Shown here: positions 34,510 through 44,284 of the stretch, in pieces
Layout: the number at the start of each line of letters is the position of its first letter
Numbering within the stretch: position 1 is the first letter of the stretch
Source: Cherax quadricarinatus
Taxonomy: Eukaryota > Arthropoda > Malacostraca > Decapoda > Parastacidae
Reading direction: 5' to 3'
DNA length: 64,000 nt
NCBI RefSeq assembly: GCF_038502225.1
Contig: NC_091293.1
Coordinates: forward strand, 6,333,467-6,397,466
Notes under the pieces: generated by a model
What the model saw: only the letters and a program-made list of their open reading frames with translations
Database searches by the model: none
Told to the model about the DNA's origin: nothing
Made by a program: the position numbers and the translations under genes

Positions 34510-35366
34510 TGATATCAGAATATGAAAGAGTGGTGAAATTCCAAGCGCTTTCGTGACTTCTCACATTATCAAGGAACTACAAAAGTAATACATCAAAGGA
34601 AGGCATATAAAGGGTCTAGACCGCACCTGACAATCACATCCCACAACAAAACAACACCTGACGCGCGACAACACGCGACTCATAAGAAATAAGGAACACT
34701 GCAGCAGGCCTGCTGGCCCAACTAGACAGGTCCTCACGACATCCTGCTAACAAAATATTCTACCCAAGAATTAAGAATTATTATTTATCCAATGTATTAT
34801 TAAATTCTTCTCAAATATTCATATTATTTTTAAAACTGCTTTTTATGAAACAAGATTCAATTATTCTGGATGGTTAAAATCTCTCACATGAATAAACAGA
34901 ACATTAGAATCTTGTCCAGTTCTAATTCTATATTTATGTTGTTTTAATCTTAGTTCGAGGCTTTTACCAGTTTGACCGTAATAAACTTTATCGCAAATTT
35001 TACAAGGAATCTTATAGACATATCCGTCAGCATTTTGGGGGGAATTCTTTATCAAAAGTTTTTTTTACTGTATCAAGATTTTTAAATACAATTTTGATAT
35101 TAAAAGTCTTAAGAAGAGAAGGCATATCAACCAAGTTTTCATGGTAAGGGAGAACCAACATATTTTTAGTTGAATAAAGTTGGTTGTCCCTTTTTGGATT
35201 GCAAAAAGTATTTCTAGCAATTTTAAAAGATTTATCATTTACGTTTCTTGGGTATTTTAGATCATTAGCTATTTCATAAATTTGATGTATTTTATAGTTC
35301 CTTGATAATGTGAGAAGTCACGAAAGCGCTTGGAATTTCACTACTCTTTCACAGTGGTTGCTTTGA
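34510..35366 (-). mobile_element. Penelope-like element fragment with inverted termini
   Basis: Terminal segments 34530-34580 and 35297-35350 are reverse complements (AGTTCCTTGATAATGTGAGAAGTCACGAAAGCGCTTGG...). The plus-oriented end has the order stem, TTGATAAT, GTGA-GAAG-TCAC stem-loop, GAAA, AGCGCT, the same plan as hammerhead-like Penelope termini but with a degenerate core. Between them the minus strand encodes the C-terminal GIY-YIG endonuclease. A block at 34683-34775 (AACACTGCAGCAGGCCTGCTGGCCC) is the 3' tail also seen at 51764-51915. AT microsatellites abut both sides. Confidence 0.75.
34861..35290 (-). pseudogene. Penelope-like GIY-YIG endonuclease C-terminus
   Basis: Minus-strand frame 34861-35055 contains GYVYKIPCKICDKVYYGQTG, then KSLELRLKQHKYRIR, a GIY-YIG nuclease start with the two-cysteine insert typical of Penelope-like elements. 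Upstream (35066-35290, another frame) the preceding linker is readable (LPYHENLVDMPSLLKTF near 35090-35145). The two frames are separated by a shift in the T run at about 35060. In the family this domain nicks DNA for integration after an N-terminal RT, which is missing here. The conserved catalytic Arg and His neighbourhoods are visible, but the domain ends early. Confidence 0.72.
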
Positions 35367-35540
<174 letters not shown>

Positions 35541-36097
35541 TCACTGACAAGAAGAGCTTAAGAAGCATTTTCTGACATGGAATGGATTAGCGATTTAGCT
35601 TCTTGAATTAAACAGAACATTTCAATAATGTGATTCTAAAGCTGCAACATATAAGAAAACTGTTGTCTGACACGAATGTTGAGGTGAAAGTTACTGAGTG
35701 AAGGATAATATATGTTGAAGAACTCTCGTCCAACAACATAAAGAGGCCACAAAATCATGTGTAAAGCTGCAGTGAAGCACTGAACTTCATGAGTGACTTC
35801 AAGAAAAAAACAAAACAAAAGAAAGACCAGGAGATAAAAATGCTTCATAATCCATTTGAAAATTCACTAAATAACTGAAACAAAATATGCCTGATAGACT
35901 CCATTGATTTACGAACCAATGATGGTCTCGGAAATAACAAGGAAACTGTTTCAAACATTTACAAACCTTCCTGAAAGATTTATAAAGATAAAGTGAATAG
36001 ATTTATAAATCTATTTTCTAAGTTTGAAAACTGTTAAGCTTTAACTAAACAGTTTTTAGACTGTGATCCATAAACAATGACTTAGAAGTCCTAACAG
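35541..36097. other. Non-repetitive stretch, no gene seen
   Basis: A/T-rich. The longest frame is 70 codons on the minus strand. No recognisable feature. Confidence 0.45.
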
Positions 36098-36330
36098 GAG
36101 TTTACCTGGAGTTTACCTGGAGTCTGCCAGGAATCGCTACCGGAGGTTACTGCTCCGGCGGCCACGTCCCATACCAGACCTCTTGATTGCTGGCCTGATC
36201 GATCATTCTGTTAGTGCCCGCCGTAGGCAGTCCAACATGTGCACCACAACCCGGCTGATCAGGAACTGTTTTGAGGTATCTGTCGAGTTCGCTCTTGGAG
36301 GCAGCCAGGGATGTCTTAATGCTCTCTATT
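36098..36330 (-). mobile_element. LINE 3' tail (ACCTGGAG family, diverged)
   Basis: GTTTACCTGGAGTTTACCTGGAG followed by a CCGGAGGTTACTGCTCCGG hairpin, CCAGACCTC and ACCACAACCCGGCTGATCAGGAACTG. This matches the 3' UTR and C-terminal layout of 2753-3560 and 16474-17115 but is clearly diverged. About 230 bp, 5'-truncated, non-coding. Confidence 0.65.
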
Positions 36331-36629
36331 AAACTGCAGCCTCAAAAATTCTACCAAAATTAATAAGGAGTTTTAATTGTTTTGTTTTTATTTATTCATA
36401 ATACTAACCCGAGTAATTCAACATTAACCAACTGTAATAATGTTGGCAGAATTTCCCTTATATTAATTTGCACTTTGTTATATTTGTGATTATAACTTAT
36501 TTTCAAAAATAACTTTATATTTTAATCCCGAATGTTATTATTATTTCAGTATAATAAAATATGAGGGAAAAAAGGCAAATAACATTAAATATTAAAACAC
36601 ATTTACATAAATCAGCCATTTATTGGATA
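36331..36629. other. A/T-rich stretch, nothing recognised
   Basis: Strongly A/T-rich with no open frame of note. The stretch 36806-37082 on the far side of the palindrome is similar. Confidence 0.5.
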
Positions 36630-36805
36630 TGGAAATATAAACACAAATGCAGTATAATGTGATCCTTTATTGACAACGTTTCACCCACACAGTGGGCTTT
36701 TTCAAGTCACACACGGATCCGTGTGACACTTGAAAAAGCCCACTGTGTGGGCGAAACGTTGTCAATAAAGGATCACATTATACTGCATTTGTGTTTATAT
36801 TTCCA
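36630..36805. repeat. 176-bp near-perfect palindrome of Penelope-like termini
   Basis: The two arms (~88 bp each) are reverse complements with only a handful of mismatches, meeting at ACACGGATCCGTGT (centre 36717/36718). Each arm carries a variant terminus: AAAAAGCCCACTGTGTGGGCGAAACGTTGTCAATAAAGGATCAC. It keeps stem II (GCCC/GGGC), the GAA-ACGT-T segment and a flanking GAC/GTC stem I. The CTGATGA box is replaced by ACTTGAAAA, so it should not self-cleave. Two terminus units stand head to head. Confidence 0.85.
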
Positions 36806-37084
36806 TTGTGTCGGTATTTTATACCATTTATTTCCATTTATTGGATATAATGAAATGATGCACTAATTTTGATTAGTTATTTCAGTTTGGGGGAAATACT
36901 TATTAATTCTATTATGTTTCTTAATAAAGTTATTATGAAACATCACATAACCGTACGGGTTAAGAAATGATTATGGTCATAATGTTAGATCATGCAGATA
37001 TGTTGACGACCATTGTCTTGCATGTACACTATATGTACGTGAATATTATATAGTACCAACAAGGTAAAGAATTATACACATGTG

Positions 37085-37125
37085 CAATGTGTAGAACTGT
37101 ACGTAAAAGATGAGATAATCCGTCA
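37085..37125 (-). repeat. Left inverted border of the Penelope-derived block
   Basis: TAGAACTGTACGTAAAAGATGAGATAATCCGTC is, in reverse complement, the counterpart of 40135-40175 (GACTGGTTACCTCATCTTCCTGTATATTGTTCTAC). The minisatellite and the retrozyme-like units between them therefore lie within one inverted-repeat-bounded block. Confidence 0.55.
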
Positions 37126-37136
37126 ACTTTTCAGTT

Positions 37137-37477
37137 AGTGATGAGCGTGGTAGTGATCATCAACAACACCAAGACTGACGGACTGGTTACCTCAGTTGGT
37201 GATGAACGTGGTAATGATCATCATCAACACCAAGACTGACGGACTGGTTACCTCAGTTGGTGATGAACGTGGTAGTGATCATCATCAACATCAAGACTGA
37301 CGGACTGGTTACCTCAGTTGGTGATGTACGTGGTAGTGATCATCATCAACACCAAGACTGACGGACTGGTTACCTCAGTTGGTGATGAGCGTGGTAGTGA
37401 TCATCATCAACATCAAGACTGACGGACTGGTTACCTCAGTTGGTGATGTACGTGGTAGTGATCAACAACACCAAGAC
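37137..37477. repeat. 61-bp minisatellite, block 1
   Basis: Units of 61 bp (GGTGATGAACGTGGTAGTGATCATCATCAACACCAAGACTGACGGACTGGTTACCTCAGTT; the CAACAAC and TGTACG variants alternate). About 5.5 copies, then a direct join to the retrozyme-like unit at 37478. Confidence 0.9.
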
Positions 37478-37550
37478 TGTGATGAATGGTTTGAAAAACC
37501 GACAAGTTGAAGATTGAGACACTTATGCAGCATATGGGAATCTTTATTCA

Positions 37551-37585
37551 GGAAACGTTTCGCCACACAGTGGCTTCATCAGTCC
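37551..37585 (-). ncRNA. Hammerhead-ribozyme-like core (inverted unit)
   Basis: Reverse complement reads GGA-CTGATGA-A-GCCAC-TGT-GTGGC-GAA-ACGT-T-TCC. Stem I is GGA/TCC, stem II GCCAC/GTGGC, and stem III a minimal self-complementary ACGT. Confidence 0.6.
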
Positions 37586-37878
37586 AATACCAATCAGTCC
37601 AATACCAATCAGTCAGACACTGCAGCATCATGGGATCTTGTTACAAAGAATTCTTCAACACTTGTTCAACCTTTGGACGAAGACCTACTTCGACTAGTGG
37701 ATGTTACCACTATGACCCCGCCTCCACCTGCTTCACGTCACCTCACTACAGTATATAAGCCACGTCTACGGCCCTATGCTGTACATTCTACAAGACTGAT
37801 GGACTGAACACATCGACTCCAGGTTGAGGGACTGATTACGTCATTCTCCTCCTCTCCTTACGCCTTCCTCTTTGTATT

Positions 37879-37913
37879 GGACTGATGAAGCCACTGTGTG
37901 GCGAAACGTTTCC
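37879..37913 (+). ncRNA. Hammerhead-ribozyme-like core, dimer A copy 1
   Basis: GGA (stem I), CTGATGA (conserved box 1), A, GCCAC-TGT-GTGGC (stem II), GAA (box 2), ACGT (stem III, two base pairs or a self-dimer), T (cleavage-site position), TCC (stem I). All core residues of the classical motif are present. The extra A before stem II and the tiny stem III mean that activity may need a dimer, as described for Penelope hammerheads. Confidence 0.65.
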
Positions 37914-38257
37914 TGAATAAAGATTCCCATATGCTGCATAAGTTTCTCAATCTTCAACTTGTCGGTTTTTCAAACCATTCATCACAACTGTCAGACACTG
38001 CAGCATCATGGGATCTTGTTACAAAGAATTTTTCAACACTTGTTCAACCTTTGGACGAAGACCTACTTCGACTAGTGGATGTTACCACTATGACCCCCGC
38101 CTCCACCTGCTTCACGTCACCTCACTACAGTATATAAGCCACGTCTACGGCCCTATGCTGTACATTCTACAAGACTGATGGACTGAACACATCGACTCCA
38201 GGTTGAGGGACTGATTACCTCATTCTCCTCCTCTCCTTACGCCTTCCTCTTTGTATT

Positions 38258-38292
38258 GGACTGATGAAGCCACTGTGTGGCGAAACGTTTCC
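38258..38292 (+). ncRNA. Hammerhead-ribozyme-like core, dimer A copy 2
   Basis: Identical core to 37879-37913, exactly 379 bp downstream. Cleavage at both would release a ~379-nt monomer. Confidence 0.65.
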
Positions 38293-38335
38293 TGAATAAA
38301 GATTCCCATATGCTGCATAAGTGTCTCAATCTTCA

Positions 38336-38770
38336 ACACCAAGACTGACGGACTGGTTACCTCAGTTGGTGATGAACGTGGTAGTGATCATCAACAACAC
38401 CAAGACTGACGGACTGGTTACCTCAGTTGGTGATGAACGTGGTAGTGATCATCATCAACATCAAGACTGACTGACTGGTTACCTCAGTTGGTGATGAACG
38501 TGGTAGTGATCATCAACAACATCAAGAGTGACGGACTGGTTACCTCAGTTGGTGATGAGCGTGGTAGTGATCATCATCAACATCAAGACTGACTGACTGG
38601 TTACCTCAGTTGATGATGTACGTGGTAGTGATCATCATCAACATCAAGACTGACGGACTGGTTTCCTCAGTTGGTGATGAACGTGGTAGTGATCATCATC
38701 AACATCAAGACTGACGGACTGGTTATCTCAGTTGGTGATGAACGTGGTAGTGATCATCATCAACACCAAG
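38336..38770. repeat. 61-bp minisatellite, block 2
   Basis: About seven units of the same 61-bp repeat as at 37137-37477, with GACTGACTGACTGG and TGTACG variants. Confidence 0.9.
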
Positions 38771-38842
38771 TGATGAATGGTTTTGAAAACCGACAAGTTG
38801 AAGAATTGAGACACTTATGCAACACATGGGAATCTTTATTGA

Positions 38843-38877
38843 AGAAACGTTTCGCCACACAGTGGCTTCATCAGTCC
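38843..38877 (-). ncRNA. Hammerhead-like core, dimer B copy 1
   Basis: Reverse complement: GGA-CTGATGA-A-GCCAC-TGT-GTGGC-GAA-ACGT-T-TCT, with stem I kept through a G-U wobble. Confidence 0.6.
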
Positions 38878-39219
38878 AATACAAAGTAGAAATGGGTAAG
38901 GAGAGTAGAAGTATGAGGTAATCAGTCCCTCAACCTGGATTCGATGTGTTCAGTCCATCACTCTTGTAGTAAGTGCAGCATAGGGCCAGAGAGGTGGCTT
39001 ATATACTGCGGTGAGATGAGTTGAAGCAGGAGGAGGCGGGATCTTAGTGGGACCTGCCACTAGTTTAAGTAGGTCATCGTCCAAAGGTTGGGCAAGCGTT
39101 GAAGTCTTTGTACCAAGATTCCATGATGTTGCAGTGTCTGACAGATGTGATGAATGGTTTTGAAAACCGACAAGTTGAAGAATTGAGACACTTATGCAAC
39201 ACATGGGAATCTTTATTGA

Positions 39220-39254
39220 AGAAACGTTTCGCCACACAGTGTCTTCATCAGTCC
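39220..39254 (-). ncRNA. Hammerhead-like core, dimer B copy 2 (stem II mismatch)
   Basis: As the copy at 38843, 377 bp away, but stem II reads GACAC against GTGGC, leaving one mismatch that should weaken it. Confidence 0.5.
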
Positions 39255-39372
39255 ACTTCTCTGGCCCTATGCTGCACTTACTACAAGAGTGATGGACTGA
39301 ACACATCGAATCCAGGTTGAGGGACTGATTACCTCATACTTCTCCTCTCCTTACCCATTTCTACTTTGTATT

Positions 39373-39407
39373 GGACTGATGAAGCCACTGTGTGGCGAAA
39401 CGTTTCT
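39373..39407 (+). ncRNA. Hammerhead-like core, dimer B inverted part
   Basis: GGA-CTGATGA-A-GCCAC-TGT-GTGGC-GAA-ACGT-T-TCT on the plus strand, in the inverted end unit. Confidence 0.6.
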
Positions 39408-39442
39408 TCAATAAAGATTCCCATGTGTTGCATAAGTGTCTC

Positions 39443-40155
39443 AATTCATCAACACCAAGACTGACGGACTGGTTACCTCAGTTGGTGATGAGCGTGGTAG
39501 TGATCATCAACAACACCAAGACTGACGGACTGGTTACCTCAGTTGGTGATGAACGTGGTAGTGATCATCAACAACACCAAGACTGACGGACTGGTTACCT
39601 CAGTCGGTGATGAGCGTGGTAGTGATCATCATCAACACCAAGACTGACGGACTGGTTACCTCAGTTGGTGATGAACGTGGTAGTGATCATCATCAACACC
39701 AAGACTGACGGACTGGTTACCTCAGTTGGTGATGAACGTGGTAGTGATCATCAACAACACCAATACTGACGGACTGGTTACCTCAGTTGGTGATGAACGT
39801 GGTAGTGATCATCAACAACACCAAGACTGACGGACTGGTTACCTCAGTTGGTGATGAACGTGGTAGTGATCATCAACAACACCAAGACTGACGGACTGGT
39901 TACCTCAGTTGGTGATGAACGTGGTAGTGATCATCATCAACATCAAGACTGACGGACTGGTTACCTCAGTTGATGATGAACGTGGTAGTGATCATCATCA
40001 ACATCAAGACTGACGGACTGGTTACCTCAGTTGATGATGAACGTGGTAGTGATCATCATCAACATCAAGACTGACGGACTGGTTACCTCAGTTGGTGATG
40101 AGCGTGGTAGTGATCATCACCAACACCAAGACTGACGGACTGGTTACCTCATCTT
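39443..40155. repeat. 61-bp minisatellite, block 3
   Basis: Eleven to twelve units of the 61-bp repeat, the longest block. The last unit runs straight into CTGGTTACCTCATCTTCC, which aligns with GGACTGATTACCTCATTCTCC in the retrozyme-like units. The satellite therefore appears to have grown out of this element's own sequence. Confidence 0.9.
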
Positions 40156-40275
40156 CCTGTATATTGTTCTACATTCTTCACATTATGTCCGTGAATTTGT
40201 ACTGATAAAGCCACTGGTTGGCCTAACGTCTACAAATAAATATTGGCAGATGTTGTACGTGAGTCTGAGTCTTCT
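40156..40275 (+). mobile_element. Diverged Penelope-like terminus
   Basis: GTACTGATAAAGCCACTGGTTGGCCTAACGTCTACAAATAAATATTGGCAGATGTTG at 40197-40253 has the order of the hammerhead-like terminus, with CTGATAA for CTGATGA and CTAA for GAAA, so it is a decayed core. It closes the block begun at 37085. The bases 40276-40449 hold no recognised feature. Confidence 0.5.
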
Positions 40276-40449
40276 GGATGTACGCTATATAGTCTTGTGT
40301 TACGTCGTTATTTAGTTTCTTCCACTATAATTTCAATATCTATATTATCTTTTCTTTGTATTAAGAAATTTTCTCTAAAATAATGTTTCATTAAAATATT
40401 CTGTTTAAATTCGGCTTTAACTGCTGTAACAAGTTTTTTCTCGCATTTG

Positions 40450-41702
40450 TAAGGTGACCCATCTTTGTAAGGTGACCCATCTTTGTAAGGTGACCCATCT
40501 TTGTAAGGTGACCCATCTTTGCAAGGGGACCCATCTTTGCAAGGGGACCCATCTTTGCAAGGGGACCCATCTTTGCAAGGGGACCCATCTTTGCAAGGGG
40601 ACCCATCTTTGCATGGGGACCCATCTTTGCAAGGGGACCCATCTTTGCAAGGGGACCCATCTTTACAAGGGGACCCATCTTTGCAAGGTGACCCATCTTT
40701 GCAAGGTGACCCATCTTTGCAAGGGGACCCATCTTTGCAAGGGGACCCATCTTTGCAAGGGGACCCATCTTTGCAAGGGGACCCATCTTTGCAAGGGGAC
40801 CCATCTTTGCAAGGGGACCCATCTTTGCAAGGGGACCCATTTTTGCAAGGGGACCCATCTTTGCAAGGGGAACCCATCTTTGCAAGGGGACCCATCTTCG
40901 CAAGGGGACCCATCTTTGCAAGGGGACCCATCTTTGCAAGGGGACCCATCTTTGCAAGGTGAACAATCTTTGCAAGGTGAACAATCTTTACAAAGGGACC
41001 CATCTTTGCAAGGGGACCCATCTTTGCAAGGGGATCCATCTTTGCAAGGGAACCCATCTTTGCAAGGGGACCCACCTTTGCAAGGTGACCCATCTTTGCA
41101 AGGTGACCCATCTTTGCAAGGGGACCCATCTTTGCAAGGTGACCCATCTTTGCAAGGTGACCCATCTTTACAAGGGGACCCATCTTTGCAAGGGGACCCA
41201 TCTTTGCAATGGGACCCATCTTTGCAAGGGGATCCGTCTTTGCAAGGGAACCCATCTTTGCAAGGGGACCCACCTTTGCAAGGTGACCCATCTTTGCAAG
41301 GTGACCCATCTTTGCAAGGGGACCCATCTTTGCAAGGTGACCCATCTTTGCAAGGTGACCCATCTTTACAAGGGGACCCATCTTTGCAAGGGGACCCATC
41401 TTTGCAATGGGACCCATCTTTGCAAGGGGATCCATCTTTGCAAGGGAACCCATCTTTGCATGGGGACCCATCTTTGCAAGGGGACCCATCTTTGCAAGGG
41501 AACCCATCTTTGCAAGGGGATCCATCTTTGCAAGGGGACCCATCTTTGCAAGGGGGCCCATCTTTGCAAGGGGACCCATCTTTGCAAGGGGACCCATCTT
41601 CGCAAGGGGACCTATCTTTGCAAGGGGACCCATCTTCGCAAGGGGACCCATCTTCGCAAGGGGACCCATCTTCGCAAGGGGACCCATCTTCGCAAGGGGA
41701 CG
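40450..41702. repeat. 18-bp minisatellite (CCATCTTTGCAAGGGGAC)
   Basis: About 69 units with GGGGAC, GGTGAC and GGGAAC variants and a TTCGCAA subset at the right end (41607-41700). An internal duplication of about 190 bp is visible (40985-41180 against 41178-41380). Because 18 is a multiple of three and the unit lacks stops in several frames, open frames of 459-461 codons appear on both strands (DPSLQG, THLCKG and MGPLAK repeats). I see no sign that any is a gene. Confidence 0.93.
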
Positions 41703-42053
41703 TTCACGCCAGTGAAGGTCTCTTGATCTACAGATTTGGATCTGTTCTTTCTAGCCTCGGATCTAACCTGATTATCTCCCATTTCCGCTCTGACACCTAC
41801 AGGTTTGAGGCTTCCTCACAAATATTACAAAGTTTTTAGTGTAGCATTGCTATAGTATTTTTTGAGCTTACTCTGTTTCCGTGTAAAATAATTTTAAAAA
41901 CTTTCTTCTCAGATTTCCAAAATGATTTTGCCGTTTCACTAACTTTTGTCCGGTGCTCGGATAAATCATTCGTTAGGCTGGTTCAGTCCTGTTAGGAAGG
42001 AGAAACAAGTATTTTTTACTTTCTCGTATCTTGCATCATTTAGCTTTTTGGCA
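41703..42053. other. Non-repetitive stretch, nothing recognised
   Basis: Sequence right of the 18-bp array, with no open frame independent of the array. Confidence 0.45.
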
Positions 42054-42096
42054 GAGAGAGTGAGAGAGAGAGAAAGAGAGAGAAAGAGAGAGAGAG
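42054..42096. repeat. (AG)n-rich microsatellite
   Basis: GAGAGAGTGAGAGAGAGAAAGAG-type interrupted repeat. Confidence 0.9.
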
Positions 42097-42154
42097 TGTG
42101 TGTACTTACATATTTGTGGCTTCAGGGGTCCACTCACAGCTCCTGTTTGTTTGG

Positions 42155-42210
<56 letters not shown>

Positions 42211-43760
42211 TTTCACCTTTACGTGATTACAAGGATGGAGTTTCAGCTTCTAGCAACGCCTGTTAACTTGTCGCATGCCAGATTCTCTCCCTCCTAGTCT
42301 CGTGGGCCGTATCATTCTTCCTCTTAAAACTATGTACATAGCTTGCCTCCCCTACTTCAGGTCATTTGACTTTTTGAAACTTCCAGCTTTGTCCTCTTGT
42401 ACCTGTTGACCTCCTATATAGTCTATCAATGTTTACTCTATCCTTTCCACTTGGTATGTTGAATATTGCTACCCTGTCTCTCCTGATTTCCCTGTTCCCT
42501 AATATTATTTTCAGTTACTTCAGCCTCACTTTGTATCTCATATCTGTTTGGTTTTGAACTATCCTCATCTCCTACCTCTGCACCTTCATGGTTTACTAAG
42601 CGTTGGTTCCATGCTGGAGCTGCATACTCCGAAACAGGCATATCATGTGTTATATAAGGGGCCCTGAATGACCGGAGATTCTAGAAGGCTAATAATAGTT
42701 TTGGCAAACGAACAATACCTACTGAGGTATTCGGCTGATGTGACGCTCCACCGATATGCCTGGCACTATTAGTGCCATGTGAATGAAATCTGTAGCCTCT
42801 TTCTCTGGAGTCTATATTAAGTTCTAAGTCGTCTTTCTCTTTTCCGGATTGCCATTAACTCTCATTTGCTGAGACAGAATTCAAGTAACCATTTATGTGA
42901 CTAATCTTGCAGTTTGTCCAGATTCTTTTGTAGCCTTTACTGGTTTCAGAAGTTTTTATTCACCTCCTTAGTTTTACATCAGAAAATAAGGCTAAAGCTT
43001 ATTCTGTCTCGTCCTGTATGTCTTTCACATTTATTATAATTTCTTGAAAATTCTCACTTCTTACTCTTTCCCATTCTGACATCCTTTGTCAGACAATCAG
43101 TCTCCTTTCCCTGATGAACTCGGCGACCCATCGTAGCACATTCCTGATATTCTTGCCTGTTCATCAAATTTTTGATCCGGTCTCTAGTGAGGTAGAGTGT
43201 TAATACTTTTCTGCTATCCAAGAGTATACAATCTCTTCACCCCAGTATCGCACCTCACACATCTGTTATTTTGATATTCAAGTCCAAAAGGTTTGTAAGA
43301 CGAGATTTGCCACCGGTATACCTGTTCTAGTCATTGCTTATGAAACACTTATTTCCATTTGTTCCGCTACTCTCCTTTTGCTTATCTTTTGCATTAACTT
43401 ATATGTTATGCACGTCAATGACACTGGTGTTTAGTTTAAAGTTTTCTGTCTTCTTTCTCAAACATTGCTGCCATCCAGATCGGTAAAAAATATCGTAGAT
43501 CTTAGCTAGTGATTCAAGCAGTGCTTCTGTTTTCTCTTGCAAAATCCAGGGAGTCACTTCGTAGGGTCCAGCGCCGTCGTTGTATTCACCTCCATCGAGA
43601 GTTAATTCGCCCCTTTCCCTATTATATGCATAAAGTCCAGTACCTATCGGTGAATGGTGTCTTCCAGGTCTCTGGTGTTGTCCTGGTTTTTCACTGAAGT
43701 CTCTTTAAATCTTGAGGACTCTTAAATCACTTCTCGTGAACATTCTTCCTTAATTCTCAG
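42097..43760 (-). pseudogene. Strongly decayed LINE, minus strand
   Basis: The left end (TGTGTGTACTTACATATTTGTGG, TTCAGGGGTCCACTCACAGCTCCTG) matches a 3' end that I recall as very common in decapod genomes. The region 42900-43600 keeps the order of a reverse-strand RT and linker only as scattered blocks. No frame exceeds 67 codons. A (GT)n run lies within it at 42155-42208. The family is uncertain. Confidence 0.4.
42155..42208. repeat. (GT)n microsatellite
   Basis: Pure GT repeat, about 27 units. Confidence 0.97.
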
Positions 43761-44194
43761 GTTGAAATTCGTTTTCTTTTTCTGTCATCGTTCTTCTGGT
43801 TATGTATGGGTGTGCGTGTGTGTGCGAAAAGGTACATTTACTAGTAGATAAAAAGTCATTCAACTGCCAAAGCCATGAAGTTGATGCAGAGTAAACAGTC
43901 ATTCAGTCGAACTTTCCTAAACATATTGCTGGCAAACATTGAGAGTCGAGTGTGACAACATTCTCTGAATTCCTGAAGGAAACTTTAAAGAGGGACCGTA
44001 GAGAAAGTTGTGGGTGAGGGAGTCACAAAGAGGGAATTTGAGGGAACTTTGTGGGTTGAAAGAGAGGGTAAACCAACCGCTTGAGCGTCAGAGATTGATA
44101 ACTGGTTAAAGGGGACATATGTGAAGAAGGGAAAGTGGAGAAGCGGAGACACAGAGTACAGGAATGAGAAATAAAGGGGAGAGGGAGACACTCA

Positions 44195-44196
<2 letters not shown>
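43761..44196. other. Non-repetitive stretch, nothing recognised
   Basis: Purine-rich from about 43990. No credible gene. Confidence 0.45.

Positions 44197-44283
<87 letters not shown>
44197..44283. repeat. (AG)n microsatellite
   Basis: Pure AG repeat, about 43 units. Confidence 0.97.

Positions 44284-44284
<1 letters not shown>

Larger units (their letters stand above)
37478..38335 (+). mobile_element. Retrozyme-like / Penelope-terminus tandem dimer A
   Basis: A direct tandem repeat of a ~378-bp unit (37612-37989 and 37990-38335), preceded by an inverted partial unit (37478-37590, reverse complement of 37872-37986). Each plus unit ends with a hammerhead-like core followed by CCTGAATAAAGATTCCCATATG. 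A TATATAA box (CAGTATATAAGCC) sits near 37749 and again near 38127. No protein of note is encoded; 97- and 79-codon frames are chance. The arrangement of tandem terminal units plus an inverted truncated one is that of Penelope-like elements; the lack of RT makes it non-autonomous. Confidence 0.7.
38771..39442 (-). mobile_element. Retrozyme-like / Penelope-terminus tandem dimer B
   Basis: Minus-oriented unit 38771-39147 followed by the start of a second at 39148, an offset of 377 bp. The second is truncated at about 39254 and joined to an inverted plus-strand part-unit (39255-39442). Hammerhead-like cores lie at 38843-38877 and 39220-39254 (minus) and 39373-39407 (plus). The sequence is a diverged subfamily of dimer A (ATGTGTTGC for ATATGCTGC, GAAGAAACG for CAGGAAACG). 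Confidence 0.7.

Noticed and set aside
36660..36790. A rho-independent terminator-like hairpin
   Set aside because: Eukaryotic context. The palindrome is explained by two head-to-head Penelope-like termini.
37137..40155. Regular 61-bp direct repeats resembling a CRISPR array
   Set aside because: Units are contiguous with no unique spacers, and the context is eukaryotic.
40308..41839. 459- and 461-codon frames (MGPLAK and THLCKG repeats)
   Set aside because: Unit length 18 is a multiple of three, so several frames on both strands stay open. No gene-like flanks.
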